This document shows, one piece after another, positions 53,973 through 62,961 of a DNA stretch of 64,000 nt. Origin of the DNA: Persicaria tinctoria (Eukaryota; Streptophyta; Magnoliopsida; Caryophyllales; Polygonaceae); NCBI GenBank assembly GCA_037127255.1, contig JBANSL010000004.1, forward strand, positions 38,714,467 through 38,778,466, given 5' to 3'. The notes beneath the pieces were generated by a model. It made no database searches. It was given only the letters and a program-made list of their open reading frames with translations, and was not told where the DNA came from. Numbering within the stretch: position 1 is the stretch's first letter; every line of letters begins with the position of its first letter. Made by a program: the position numbers and the translations under genes.

Positions 53973-56151
53973 ACCTCCCCTTCTTGAAAAGGATTCGCCC
54001 ACGAATCCAAGTCCTCATCCACAGCGAAGTAAGGGATTAGATCGGCGACGTTGAATGTAGCGCTCACGCCCATGTCTCCAGGAAGCTCCAATTGATAGGC
54101 ATTGTCGCCCACTCTCTTCTTGATCCGAAATGGTCCATCACCACGCGGCGACAGCTTGTTCTTCCGTGCTTCTGGAAACCGCTCCTTCCTCAAGTGCACC
54201 CATACAAGATCTCCAGGCTGAAATGTGACCAAGCGACGTCCCTTGTTGGCCTTGTTAGCATTGTACTCAGCCTTTAGCCTCAGCTTCTCTCGAGTTCGTT
54301 CATGCAGCTCCTTGATGAACTCGACATGCTTACCTGCCTCAAATGATTCTTTGTCTCTCATAGGATATGGAGTTAGATCAAAAGGGGTTAGTGGATTAAC
54401 ACCATACACACATTCAAATGGACTGATTTTAGTAGCCGAATGCATGGTTCTATTATAAGCAAATTCCACATGAGGTAAGGCTTCTTCCCAAAGTTTCAAA
54501 TTCTTCCTAATAATGGCTCGTAGGACAGTAGCAAGGGTTCTATTAGTCACCTCAGTTTGGCCATCAGTTTGGGGGTGGCTAGAAGTAGAGAATAGCAATC
54601 TAGTTCCCAATTTATTCCATAAGGTACGCCAAAAATGACTTAAGAATTTCACATCCCTATCACTAACAATAGTTTTTGGCACACCATGCAACCTAACTAC
54701 CTCTCTAAAGAATAGATTAGCAACGTTGGTAGCATCATCAGTTTTATGACATGCAATGAAATGAGCCATTTTAGAGAACCTATCCACTATCACAAATATA
54801 GAATCTCTCCCCTTCTTAGTTCTAGGCAACCCAACTATGAAATCCATGGATATGTCTTCCCAAGGGGCTGATGGGGTTGGTAGTGGTGTATAAAGGCCAT
54901 GGGGCATAAGCTTAGCTTTAGCTTTAATGCAATCTATGCATCTCTTAAGGCAATGTTCTACATCCCTAAGCATATGTGGCCAATAAAAGTGTGATTTCAG
55001 TGTGTTATAAGTCTTATCCCTTCCAAAATGTCCCATTAGGCCACCACTATGTGCTTCACTAACAAGTAATAACCTCAAAGAACATCTAGGAATACACACT
55101 TGATCTTTTCGAAATAAGAATCCTTCATGTATATAGAAGCTGTCATTAGGACCCTTTTCTAAGCATTTTCGAAAATGTTCACCAAAATCTAAATCAGATT
55201 CATACAATTCCTTTATGTAAATAAAGCCTAAGACTCTAGAATCCAAAGTGGTTAAAAGTACACGTCTTCTAGCTAAAGCATTAGAATCGAAATTAGCGAC
55301 TAGGACATGTCTCCTAGATAATGCATCAGCTACCACATTGTCTTTGCCTTTCTTATACTTAATTACATAAGGAAATGTTTCAATGAACTCCATCCATCTT
55401 CCATGTCTCCTATCAAGTTTATCTTGGCTTTTAAAATGTTTTAAAGATTCATGATCAGTCCTAAGAATAAACTCGCTAGGCCATAGATAGTGAGACCATG
55501 TCTTAAGTACTCTAAACAATGCATACAATTCCTTATCATAGGTAGAGTAATTAAGACAAGCACCTTTCAACTTTTCAGAAAAGAAAGCAATAGGCTTACC
55601 TCCCTGCATAAGGACTCCACCAATTCCAACTCCGCTAGCATCACACTCTACTTCAAAGGGCTGAGTAAAGTCCGGCAAAGCTAATAGAGGTGCGTGAGTG
55701 AGCTTGTCCTTAAGGGTGTTGAATGCTTCCTTCTGAGCTGCTCCCCATGTGAATTCACTCCGCTTTTTCGTGAGCTCAGTGAGGGGTGCCGAGATGGTGC
55801 TGAAATCTCGAACAAATCGACGATAGAAGCTTGCCAATCCTTGGAAGCTGCGTACATGGCCGATGTTGGTGGGTGTTGGCCATTCCTGGATTGCCTTGAT
55901 CTTAGCCTCATCGACACGCAGTCCTTTCGAACTCACTACAAATCCAAGAAAATACACTTGTTCATGACATAATTCACACTTCTTTAAATTAGCATACAAG
56001 CGTTCAATTCTCAGCGTTTTAAGCACTTCTCTAAGATGTGATTCATGTTCATTAAGAGACTTGCTATAAATCAGAATATCATCAAAATAAACAACAACAA
56101 ATCTTCCAATGAAATCTCGAAGCACATGATTCATTAAACGCATTGATATCT
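53768..56151 (-). pseudogene. Truncated pol of inverted copy IV (RT to LTR tail)
   Basis: The minus-strand open frame runs from mid-RT ([20 protein letters not shown], with YFDD) through RNase H and complete integrase ([25 protein letters not shown]) to the LTR-encoded tail ending EEAEPP. Gag, protease, the RT fingers and the 5' LTR are missing. The first codons of the 797-codon frame (MCFEIS) come from a duplicated filler at the break. It is nearly identical to II and III. The part at about 54900-56151 is the inverted repeat of 51797-53050. Confidence 0.88.
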
Positions 56152-56165
56152 CGAAGCACATGATT

Positions 56166-56896
56166 CATTAGTTAGTAGATCTATCTTATTCTATCAATAA
56201 GGGCCGGACATCATCAGCCTTATGGCCTATATATTTCGTTTTCTTCTTTGTAATTCAATTGGAACATTGATAATTGAAATCTTACTTCTCAAAACGTGTG
56301 AAACACCTTAGAGAGAGAGATCAGGCCGAATAGAGCTGTGCTCTTCGCGATCTCAACCGATTGATAATCTCAGCTTGGTTTGCTTTGTGTTCATCAACTT
56401 CGCAAGACTTGGTGATCCTAGTTTTCACAAGCCCCCTTCTGGTGCTTCAAGTTGTCCGCTTGATTGTGTCGGATTGTAGAGGCGGGTTGTGTAGGCATTG
56501 GTATTGGTTCCTACCCTCTGAGGAGGCCTGGGGTCTTTATCTTGCGCTGCATAGATCGACTCAGTCCTTATCAGGTCGTGTCTTTCAATTCTTGCATCTT
56601 AAATTTTGAGTCTTTACTATCTTTATCGAGTCTTTGTTATTTCTTTGAGTCGACATTGAGTCCAGCCTTTGGATCTTGGTGTTCTTGCAAGTTCTTGGTC
56701 GAATCTTGGCATTCTTGTCGAGTTTCTTTGAGTCTTTCTTTGTTCTTGCTGCGTTCTTGAGATTCTTGATCAATCTTGGTTATTTCTTGAATCGAATCCT
56801 GCTGTTCTTGATTGATCTTGATCGAGTTCTTGTTTGTCTTGTTCAGTTCTTGCTTGTTGTCGAAGATCGGACCAACCTACGGCTAACCCCGTATCA
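56166..56896 (+). mobile_element. 3' LTR remnant of element III
   Basis: The LTR begins internally at CATTAGTTAGTAGATC (about 340 bp into the normal LTR) and runs to CCCGTATCA, followed by the GGTAC duplication. The first third, including the coding tail, is lost. Confidence 0.9.
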
Positions 56897-56901
56897 GGTA
56901 C

Positions 56902-57331
56902 CTTCAGCAAGAGTATGACACTTATTAGAAAAATTTGTAATATGTTCAAGAGGACATTTATTAAACCTTTTGTAAAAGGCATTATTTTTAATTTCAATTA
57001 GGAAAGCAGTGCGAATTTCAAATTTATTAGCAGGGATTAGAATGGCCGCTTCAGGCACGACGAGAGTCGGGTGCATGTAATCCTCTACAGTGGTAGGGTA
57101 TTGGGCAAGCTCAGCTTTCGCTTGCCTCATTTGCTCTGTGTCCTGCGTAGTGCGTGCTCTCTGAGTGGTGAGAGCAGTATCCTTGGCTTCCAATTCCGCC
57201 CTAAGCCTTTGTATCAATTGTTCCTGTGTTTTTGCGACTGCCATGGCTCTTTTCAATTTATCGTGGACGTGTATAAGGCGTTCTGGTTCGTGTAAGGCGT
57301 CAAACTCAGGTTGTTGACTAGAACGGCGCAT
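56902..57331 (-). pseudogene. gag N-terminus of A1
   Basis: ATG at 57329-57331 (MRRSSQQPEFDALHEP). A coiled-coil-like stretch with KRAMAVAKTQEQLIQRLRAE follows, then RTAFLIEIKNNAFYKRFNKC and PLEHITNFSNKCHTLAEGT, which joins across element III to the gag core at 46790. The TTTTGATTTTGCAG just before the ATG could be a splice acceptor, but that is speculative. It lies some 65 bp from the PBS. Confidence 0.75.
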
Positions 57332-57396
57332 ACACTGCAAAATCAAAACTTAAAGAAAAAGTGAGATCTAACTACCTAAGGCGTGAATGATTGCTT

Positions 57397-57413
57397 CCCC
57401 GGCAACGGCGCCA
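57397..57413 (-). other. A1 primer binding site, tRNA-Asp type
   Basis: The minus strand reads TGGCGCCGTTGCCGGGG, a perfect match to the canonical plant tRNA-Asp PBS. It is three bases from the LTR terminus at 57417, so this side is the 5' end of A1. Confidence 0.92.
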
Positions 57414-57416
57414 ATT

Positions 57417-57735
57417 TGTTGTAGAAGGAAATCGCGATTCCAAATAAAATACTAATAAAGTAAAGCAAACCGATTAGATCCCAGCAAATAATGTTCAAGA
57501 CTCCCTCCCGAGGAAGCAAAAGAAAGTCAGGTTCGATCCTCGAGGAAGCTGGTCAACGGATCCTGGACAGCGGAGGAATCTCACGGGCAGAAGTCGACTT
57601 CAGGGTGCTCGACCTGGACTAGGGTTAGTCGAAGAAGGTTAGGCAAGTCGAACTGAGCAAGCAGCAGCTACTGGGCTTGGTCGATCTCGAGTAGTTTACT
57701 CGATATCGAGTAACTTTGTCGAGGTCGAGAAGTGT
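57417..57735 (-). mobile_element. A1 5' LTR, inner 319 bp
   Basis: Matches 13065-13385 of the 3' LTR, with few differences, to GGTCGAGAAGTGT. At 57736 an unrelated LTR terminus (TGTAAGCC) begins. The outer ~1.4 kb of this LTR is not in the window. Confidence 0.85.
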
Positions 57736-58678
57736 TGTAAGCCTAATTTGCCATGTTTTACACTTATTTTAATATCGATTTCTGCATACATTGCATGCAT
57801 TTGGGTTAGAATAATACCGAATCTGTGTAGTTTACACTTATTTGCAATATATGGAGGTCTACACAAGTTTTTGTTATATTTGACAGAAATCGGACGCACT
57901 TTGGAGCTTAAAGGAAACTCATGGAGAAGCTAAGAATGGTGCAGCTGGAGAAAAAGCCATTTTTCACCATTCATCATTCTGAATCAAGCTTAGATGTCTT
58001 CGTGAAAGTTGTAGCCCTCGGAAAGAGCTTTCTAACGCATGGTCATATGCGTCAATCCGACGAACGAGGACTCGGGAAAGTGCGTTTTAAGAACGGAGCA
58101 GAATGCTGAAAGCAACAGCGTTACTCGAGATCGACCAAATTGGTCGACATCGACAAAGGCTTACTCGAAATTTGCTCCAGAGGACGAGATCGAGCACGAG
58201 ATGAAGACAAATATTACTCTACGTCGAGGACGTTACTCTACATCGAGGAGATTTACTCTATGTCGAGGAAGCTGGTCGACATCGAGGAGTCCTAGTCGAT
58301 GTCGAGGAGACCCCAGTGGCCGACGTCGAGTAATCCGATTCTTGTTAAGGTTCTATCCCGAATCCAATGGTGATATTTTCGAGATCAAATTCCATCCGGA
58401 TCTATGAAGATCTATCAAGTTACATCAAGTAAGGAGAAGATTTATCCATTGAAGACTTTTAGATATAATTCCCTATTTTTAGATTTAATTCCTTTATTGT
58501 TTTTATTTATCATTAAGCTTTTAGATATAATTCTAGATATAGATAGATATATTCTATCCTTGAATAACAAGGATTAGAAGGCTATAAATAAAGCCCTAGG
58601 GGGCTGATTTTCATTCATTCAAGAAAAGTCGTCTTAGGGCGCAAGGAGAGAGAGAGAGAGAGAGAGAGAGAGGAGGAG

Positions 58679-58733
<55 letters not shown>

Positions 58734-58898
58734 GCGAGAGAGGAGGAACGTTTGGAAGGTTTTGTAAGTTTTAGTTTATTTTATGTCAAAGTTAATTTCT
58801 TTCATTATGCTTGCTTTCTAATTTTCCTTCTTCTAGGGTTGGGGTGATCCCAACATAGATATGTTTGTTTGATTTATGAATTCATGATTTTGCAATTA
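57736..58898 (+). mobile_element. Plus-strand Athila-type LTR (LTR3), truncated
   Basis: It starts TGTAAGCCTAATTTGCCATG, equivalent to the U3 start of the A2 LTR read on its own strand, including the shared TATATGGAGGTCTACAC phrase near 57850. It contains a TCGA palindrome cluster at 58115-58335, GGGGGCTGATTTTCATTCATT near 58600, a GA tract and the CTAGGGTTGGGGTGATC block at 58835. It ends abruptly at about 58898, where gypsy-type leader sequence begins, so the LTR end and body are missing. Confidence 0.75.
58647..58750. repeat. (GA)n / GAG-rich microsatellite in LTR3
   Basis: About 100 bp of GA with a few GGA interruptions, inside LTR3, at a position comparable with the GA tract of LTR0. 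Confidence 0.95.
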
Positions 58899-59598
58899 TG
58901 GAGTCGACCAGATCAGTGCGCACACCCTTGTGTTCACTCTCCTAGCCGACGGCAAACCTCTTGTCCCCATAGTCGAGTAGCTTTGGTCGACAACCTCCAT
59001 TCACACACAAAGAAACCCTAGTTTGTTCTATCCTTTTCTATCTTTGGAATATTTTATCTATCCTATATCTATTCTATTTGCCTTGTTACAATCTGATTTT
59101 AATTGATAGATTAATCCATATTATCTATCTTTTATCTTTAAAGAGGCTTAAATAGATCTTGTTACCATATATATCCAAAGGTTGTTTATAAATACATCTT
59201 TAAGGGCTGAATTTCTATCATCTATCACCACACCTCAGATTTTCGAGTCCTATACCATTATTAGTGTTCTTTCTTGCATATCCACTTGATCTTTGTTCAA
59301 GAACTTGTGGTGAGTCATACCCACTTGTTTTTGTTCACCTATCCTTTATAAAATTCAGTTTGTTTTCCCCCAAATCTGAGTTTTATCATTATCACAAAAA
59401 TACCAAAAATATTCCACCGAAATCCATCTCTATCATCTATCTTCCACCGGCTGATTCGAGGCTTGTTCCGACTTACTTTGTACTGAGATTTAAAGATCCT
59501 CAAGGATCCTCAAGGAGGTGCAACAAAACCTGCAATCGTGTTTGATTCATAGCAGCCATAAAAATTGGATACTTCTTGCTACATATGTAATAATTTTT

Positions 59599-59790
59599 TC
59601 AGTTAATCTCAAACACTACATCTAGTTGAATTATACCACCAGTTAGAGCCAATGCAGTTCCTCCAGCAAGAGGAGCCCCACCAATTATAACTACATGCTT
59701 CCACTTGGAGCTTTTAGAGTCTCCTTCTCTATAATTTTTCCGCTTCTCTGTATCCATTATATAGCAGGCAACTTTTAACCCCAAGGCTTC
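59599..59790 (-). pseudogene. Captured exon fragment, possibly DUF726/TMCO4-like
   Basis: The minus strand has a pyrimidine-rich tract ending TGTTTTGCAG, then an open frame EALGLKVACYIMDTEKRKNY, then GDSKSSKWKHVVIIGGAPLA and GGTALALTGGI, ending at a TGA at 59599-59601. A splice acceptor followed by an open frame suggests a plant exon with its intron retained. The KxKW...GG(T)xxxxTGG pattern reminds me of DUF726/TMCO4-type membrane proteins, where a helix of this kind precedes a Gly/Ala-rich hydrophobic region. The family call rests on memory of the pattern and is tentative. Similarity, if real, stops right after TGG. Confidence 0.35.
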
Positions 59791-60098
59791 CTGCAAAACA
59801 ATGATTAAACACAGATTGTGCTACACATACTCATGAAGTCAGAGATAATAAAGCTCAAAATGGAAGGGGAAATAACATCTGACATTTTGATAATGAATCA
59901 ATGAGACACTCTTGGCATATGACATAGGTCTAGAGGTCTAGTTGATGTTATCATTTATAGGATAACGGATAACCACACAAGCCATTGATTCTATGACAGA
60001 CATAATAAGGGAATCTTTGGCAAGAATCGATTGACATAATCAAGCCTATTATATTTGCACGCCATATCAAACATACTATAAGGCTATTATATGTGCAC

Positions 60099-60147
60099 GT
60101 CATACCTTCATGCCTAAATTATAATTTAGGCATGAAGGTTCTATGAC
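60099..60147. repeat. Perfect 36-bp palindrome with extended stem
   Basis: 60104-60139 equals its own reverse complement (left half ACCTTCATGCCTAAATTA). Flanking GTCAT (60099-60103) and ATGAC (60143-60147) pair after a 3-base bulge. Confidence 0.9.
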
Positions 60148-60472
60148 TAAGTAGTTCAAGCCATGCAAAGCTGAAATTAAACCATTCAATAAAAACATCA
60201 AAACTTAACAATACTCCAAAGATTAAGCATAAGAGAAGAGTGCACTAGAGAAAGAGAGCAAATAGAATTATTTCAATCTTTCATTAAGAACAAAAATAGC
60301 AACAGTGACAGCCAATCATACAAAGGACAGTCAATGCAAACTAAACAAACTAGGAGAGGAAAGGGAAAAACAAACGAACAAGAAACAACATACAAAGTGT
60401 TCTTCCATCATTGACACAACTGAAACAAAAAAGGGCCACTTTTACATATCAACATGTCATAATCTTACAGCA

Positions 60473-60827
60473 ACTCGAACTCTTCTACGAATTAAACAAC
60501 CTACAGAAGGCTCATGAAGGGACAACAACAAATAAGAAAGAGATGGCAAAGTAAATGATCTATTCACATACCAAACTATCAATCAGGTGATCCAGCCCCT
60601 GTTCTCTCATCTGACAATAAGAAGGCATAGTAAAGGTGATTGATATTGACCAAGCAGAAGCACTAAAATGATATACTCGATATCCTATCAAATAGAAGTG
60701 ATACTAGCTAGCTATCTAGCTAAAAAAGGATAAAGCAGCCCAGAAATGAAAGAGAGATGGCAAGAACCACAGCAATCTGGGTACATGTTAGATTCAAAAC
60801 ATACTCGAACTCTTCTACGAATTAAAC
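60473..60827. repeat. 25-bp direct repeat pair
   Basis: The same 25 bp (ACTCGAACTCTTCTACGAAT followed by TAAAC) occur at 60473-60497 and 60803-60827, 330 bp apart, with unrelated flanks. Confidence 0.85.
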
Positions 60828-61121
60828 TTTGTTTTAATGTTTCAATATCTTATTTTATACATTGAACCATTTGGAATTTTATTGTAAACAAATCAAATAT
60901 ATGAGATGAAAATCATCAAGTACTCTTGTTGGTGATTTTGTTCATTCTCTTGAATTCATATACTTTGATTGCTTTGTTCTTTGCTTGATTGTTGATTTGC
61001 CCAAAGCGGATTGCCCCAACAAGCGTGACATACCAATTAGAGAGGGAGTGTGAGCGAAACACATTGTGAAGTTGTTTATATTTCTCTAACCTTTACATAG
61101 TTCTTTGTTTGTTACTTTGTG

Positions 61122-61556
61122 ATGTCTACTAACCAGGGCAATGACTGGTACAATACCGTCATGGAGAAGTTAGCTAAGATAGATAAAAGCTTGACGACAA
61201 TAGAGCTTCAGCGTTTTGGCTCTAATACGGTGTTCGGACAAGGAGTCCCACCTAAAGCTGAAGTGCCATCTAATGAAAGGGCAGAATCTCATCCTATTCC
61301 CCTTAATAATGCTAGTCAACATCATGTTTCTTCTAGCATAGATGCTTCTTTTATTGCTGAAAATGTAGAGCATGTTGTTAGTAATGATCAAGATGTTAGT
61401 TTACTTGGTTATGATCATGAAAATTGCGTTGGCTATGAGCATGAAGATTCTTTGATTGTTAGTAATGTTTTAAGTGTTCAACCTATACCCTATGCTGATA
61501 ATCAAAGCAAAGATTTGTGTCCAAACTACATGCTTAGAAGAAGGCATAGTTTCTAA
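61122..61556 (+). pseudogene. Mini gag/protease-like ORF of B2, N-terminal segment
   Basis: ATG at 61122 gives MSTNQGNDWYNTVMEKLAKI, a helical stretch, then SNERAESHPIPLNNASQHHV, conserved with B1 (EREESHSIPLNNAIQHHV). SNVLSVQPIPYADNQSKD follows, the pre-protease block. The frame is lost near 61525-61540 by a small indel relative to B1 and stops at TAA 61554-61556. Confidence 0.6.
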
Positions 61557-62187
61557 TATGACCATTGATGATGAAACTTCTTCTACTATTGCTAGCATTG
61601 AGTTAATTGAAAATTCAGCCTTGGAAAAGGATGAAAACTTGCTAGTTTTGGATAGAAACTTAGGGATCATTGACCGAGCTCAAGTGCATATTAAGTTAGA
61701 ACATCATGACATTCATCTGGAATCTGAATTATGCACTCATAAAGTTTCTTTTCTTGATTTTGTAGATGAAGCTGATACAATATCCAACAAGGAGTGGTCA
61801 ATCCCTACACCAATCGTTCTTGAGATGGATTTCCATGGGCATATGGTGTTCGATCCAGGAGCTCGTGTGGCTGCATGTGCGGAATCATATACGACCTTGG
61901 ATTTGAGGACGAATCCTTTTCAAGAAAGGGAGATTGATGCGGGACCATCCAAGTCACCACCTGCGGACGCACATATCTTACATGAGGATGGACCTATGAT
62001 TCAAGGAAGGGAGGACGATGTCATTCTCAAAAGGAAGAAGAAGGCTCCACCATGGGAGAAGGTCCAAAGGTGCATATTTGCTCACTCTTGGTATCGATGC
62101 CGACACCAGAGGCATCGACGCCGAGACCTGAAGATGCTATTTTACCTACTGTTGGTATCGACGCCGACACCAGACCCTCGGCGCTGA
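61541..62187 (+). pseudogene. Mini-ORF of B2, C-terminal segment running into the 3' LTR
   Basis: Shifted frame continuing the mini-ORF. It has SNMTIDDETSSTIASIELIE (protease-site region, compare B1 VIDGENSSTIASIEL), then AQVHIKLEHHD and the RT-connection scrap ESELCTHKVSFLDFVDEAD. It then jumps to LRTNPFQEREIDAGPS across the PPT and into the LTR with GPMIQGREDDVILKRKKKAP and PWEKVQ. Several of the same joins occur in B1, so they predate both copies. Confidence 0.6.
61921..61934 (+). other. PPT of B2
   Basis: CAAGAAAGGGAGAT directly before the 3' LTR. It is one substitution different from the core of the I-III PPT (AAGAAGGGGAGGT). Confidence 0.8.
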
Positions 62188-62961
62188 GACTTGGGCGCAT
62201 AGAGTTTATATGGGCCGAAATTAATAAGTCTTGGAACCCTAATTTTCATTGTTATTTTTAGTATCTCTTTTATTTAAGATATTTTAGCTAATTTTAGGAG
62301 TTTATTTTCATTAATCTTTTATTTATTATTTTATCTAAAAATCAGCCCTGGGTTTTCTAATTAAGCGGTTGATCTCCATTGTAAAGAGAAACACGTTGAA
62401 TGATATGAGAAAAGCTCTCTTTTTGTGTGAAACACAATGAGTGTTTGTCGATTGAATAGAACTGTGCTCTTCAATTGCAACTATTGGTTTTGATCTAGCT
62501 TGGTTTGCTTTGCCGTTCATCAACTTCGCAAGACTTGGTGAATCTAGTATCCACAAGCCCCCTCCTTGTGCCTTCAAGTTGTCCGCTTGATTGTGTAGGG
62601 TTGTAAAGGCGGGTTGTGTATTCATTGGTATTGGTTCCTACCCTCTGAGGAGGCCTGGGGTCTTTATCTTGTTCTGCATAGATCGACTCAGTCCTTATCG
62701 GTCGTGTCTTTCCATTCTTGTTATTCAATTTCGAGTCTTGCTACTGTTTTGTCGAGTCTTGTTACGTTCTTGATCGATCTTGATCTATCTTGGTCGAATC
62801 TTGCATTGTTCTTGCTGCGTTCTTTGAGTCTTGTTGAGTCTTGCATAAATCTTGCATCTTTCTTGCGTTTCTTGAAGCTTTCTTGGCTGCGTCTTTATCA
62901 GTTCTTGTTAGTTCTTGGTTGTTGTCGAAGATCGGACCAACCCACGGCTAACCCCGTATCA
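61935..62961 (+). mobile_element. 3' LTR of B2
   Basis: LTR of 1,027 bp with ends TGATGCGGG...CCCGTATCA. The U5 part carries TTCTTG and TCGATCTTGATC repeats as in I-III. Confidence 0.88.

Larger units (their letters stand above)
46791..56896 (+). mobile_element. Gypsy element III, chimeric with inverted copy IV
   Basis: Its outer ends are an intact family LTR start (TGATGCGGG, 46791) and LTR end (CCCGTATCA, 56896), with target duplication GGTAC at 46786-46790 and 56897-56901. Inside, the left half is normal (5' LTR, leader, gag-pol to mid integrase at 53050). An inverted partial element (53051 to about 56151) follows, then only the last ~730 bp of the 3' LTR. The correct TSD shows that III inserted as a normal element and was rearranged afterwards. 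Confidence 0.88.
13065..57735 (-). mobile_element. Athila-type element A1 with nested insertions
   Basis: This is one minus-strand element. It comprises a 3' LTR (13065-14762), PPT, ATHILA ORF1 (16042-17385), spacer, pol (32752-36114), a protease/gag part (44349-46790), the gag N-terminus (56902-57331), a tRNA-Asp PBS (57397-57413) and the start of the 5' LTR (57417-57735). It is interrupted by B1, II and III, each with a 5-bp target duplication. Net length without insertions is about 12.4 kb, plus the ~1.4 kb of 5' LTR cut off at 57735, which is normal for Athila elements. Its coding parts carry many stops, so it is old and inactive. It was itself inserted in the 3' LTR of T1. Confidence 0.85.
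59279..60950. other. Foreign, probably host-derived block in B2 leader
   Basis: The B-type leader breaks after TTTCTTGCAT (about 59279) and resumes at ATACTTTGATTGC (about 60950). The intervening sequence has no counterpart in B1 or in I-III, where a shorter leader stretch of a few hundred bases stands instead. It has low-repeat, gene-like texture, an exon-like ORF on the minus strand, a 36-bp palindrome and a 25-bp direct repeat. Capture of host DNA is the simplest reading. Confidence 0.6.
58899..62961 (+). mobile_element. Non-autonomous gypsy element B2, 5' end missing
   Basis: It begins within a family leader (GAGTCGACCAGATCAGTGCG, equivalent to 37353 in II). It has no 5' LTR or PBS but continues to a mini-ORF region (61122-62100), PPT (61921-61934) and a full 3' LTR (61935-62961). 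The order and ORF match B1. A 1.7-kb block of foreign sequence (about 59279-60950) replaces part of the leader. AATTA (62962-62966) would be the right target duplication, but the left end is lost. Confidence 0.8.

Noticed and set aside
57397..57413. tRNA-Asp-like and tRNA-Met-like strings as tRNA genes
   Set aside because: Only the 12-17 bases complementary to the tRNA 3' end are present, directly beside LTR ends; they are primer binding sites.
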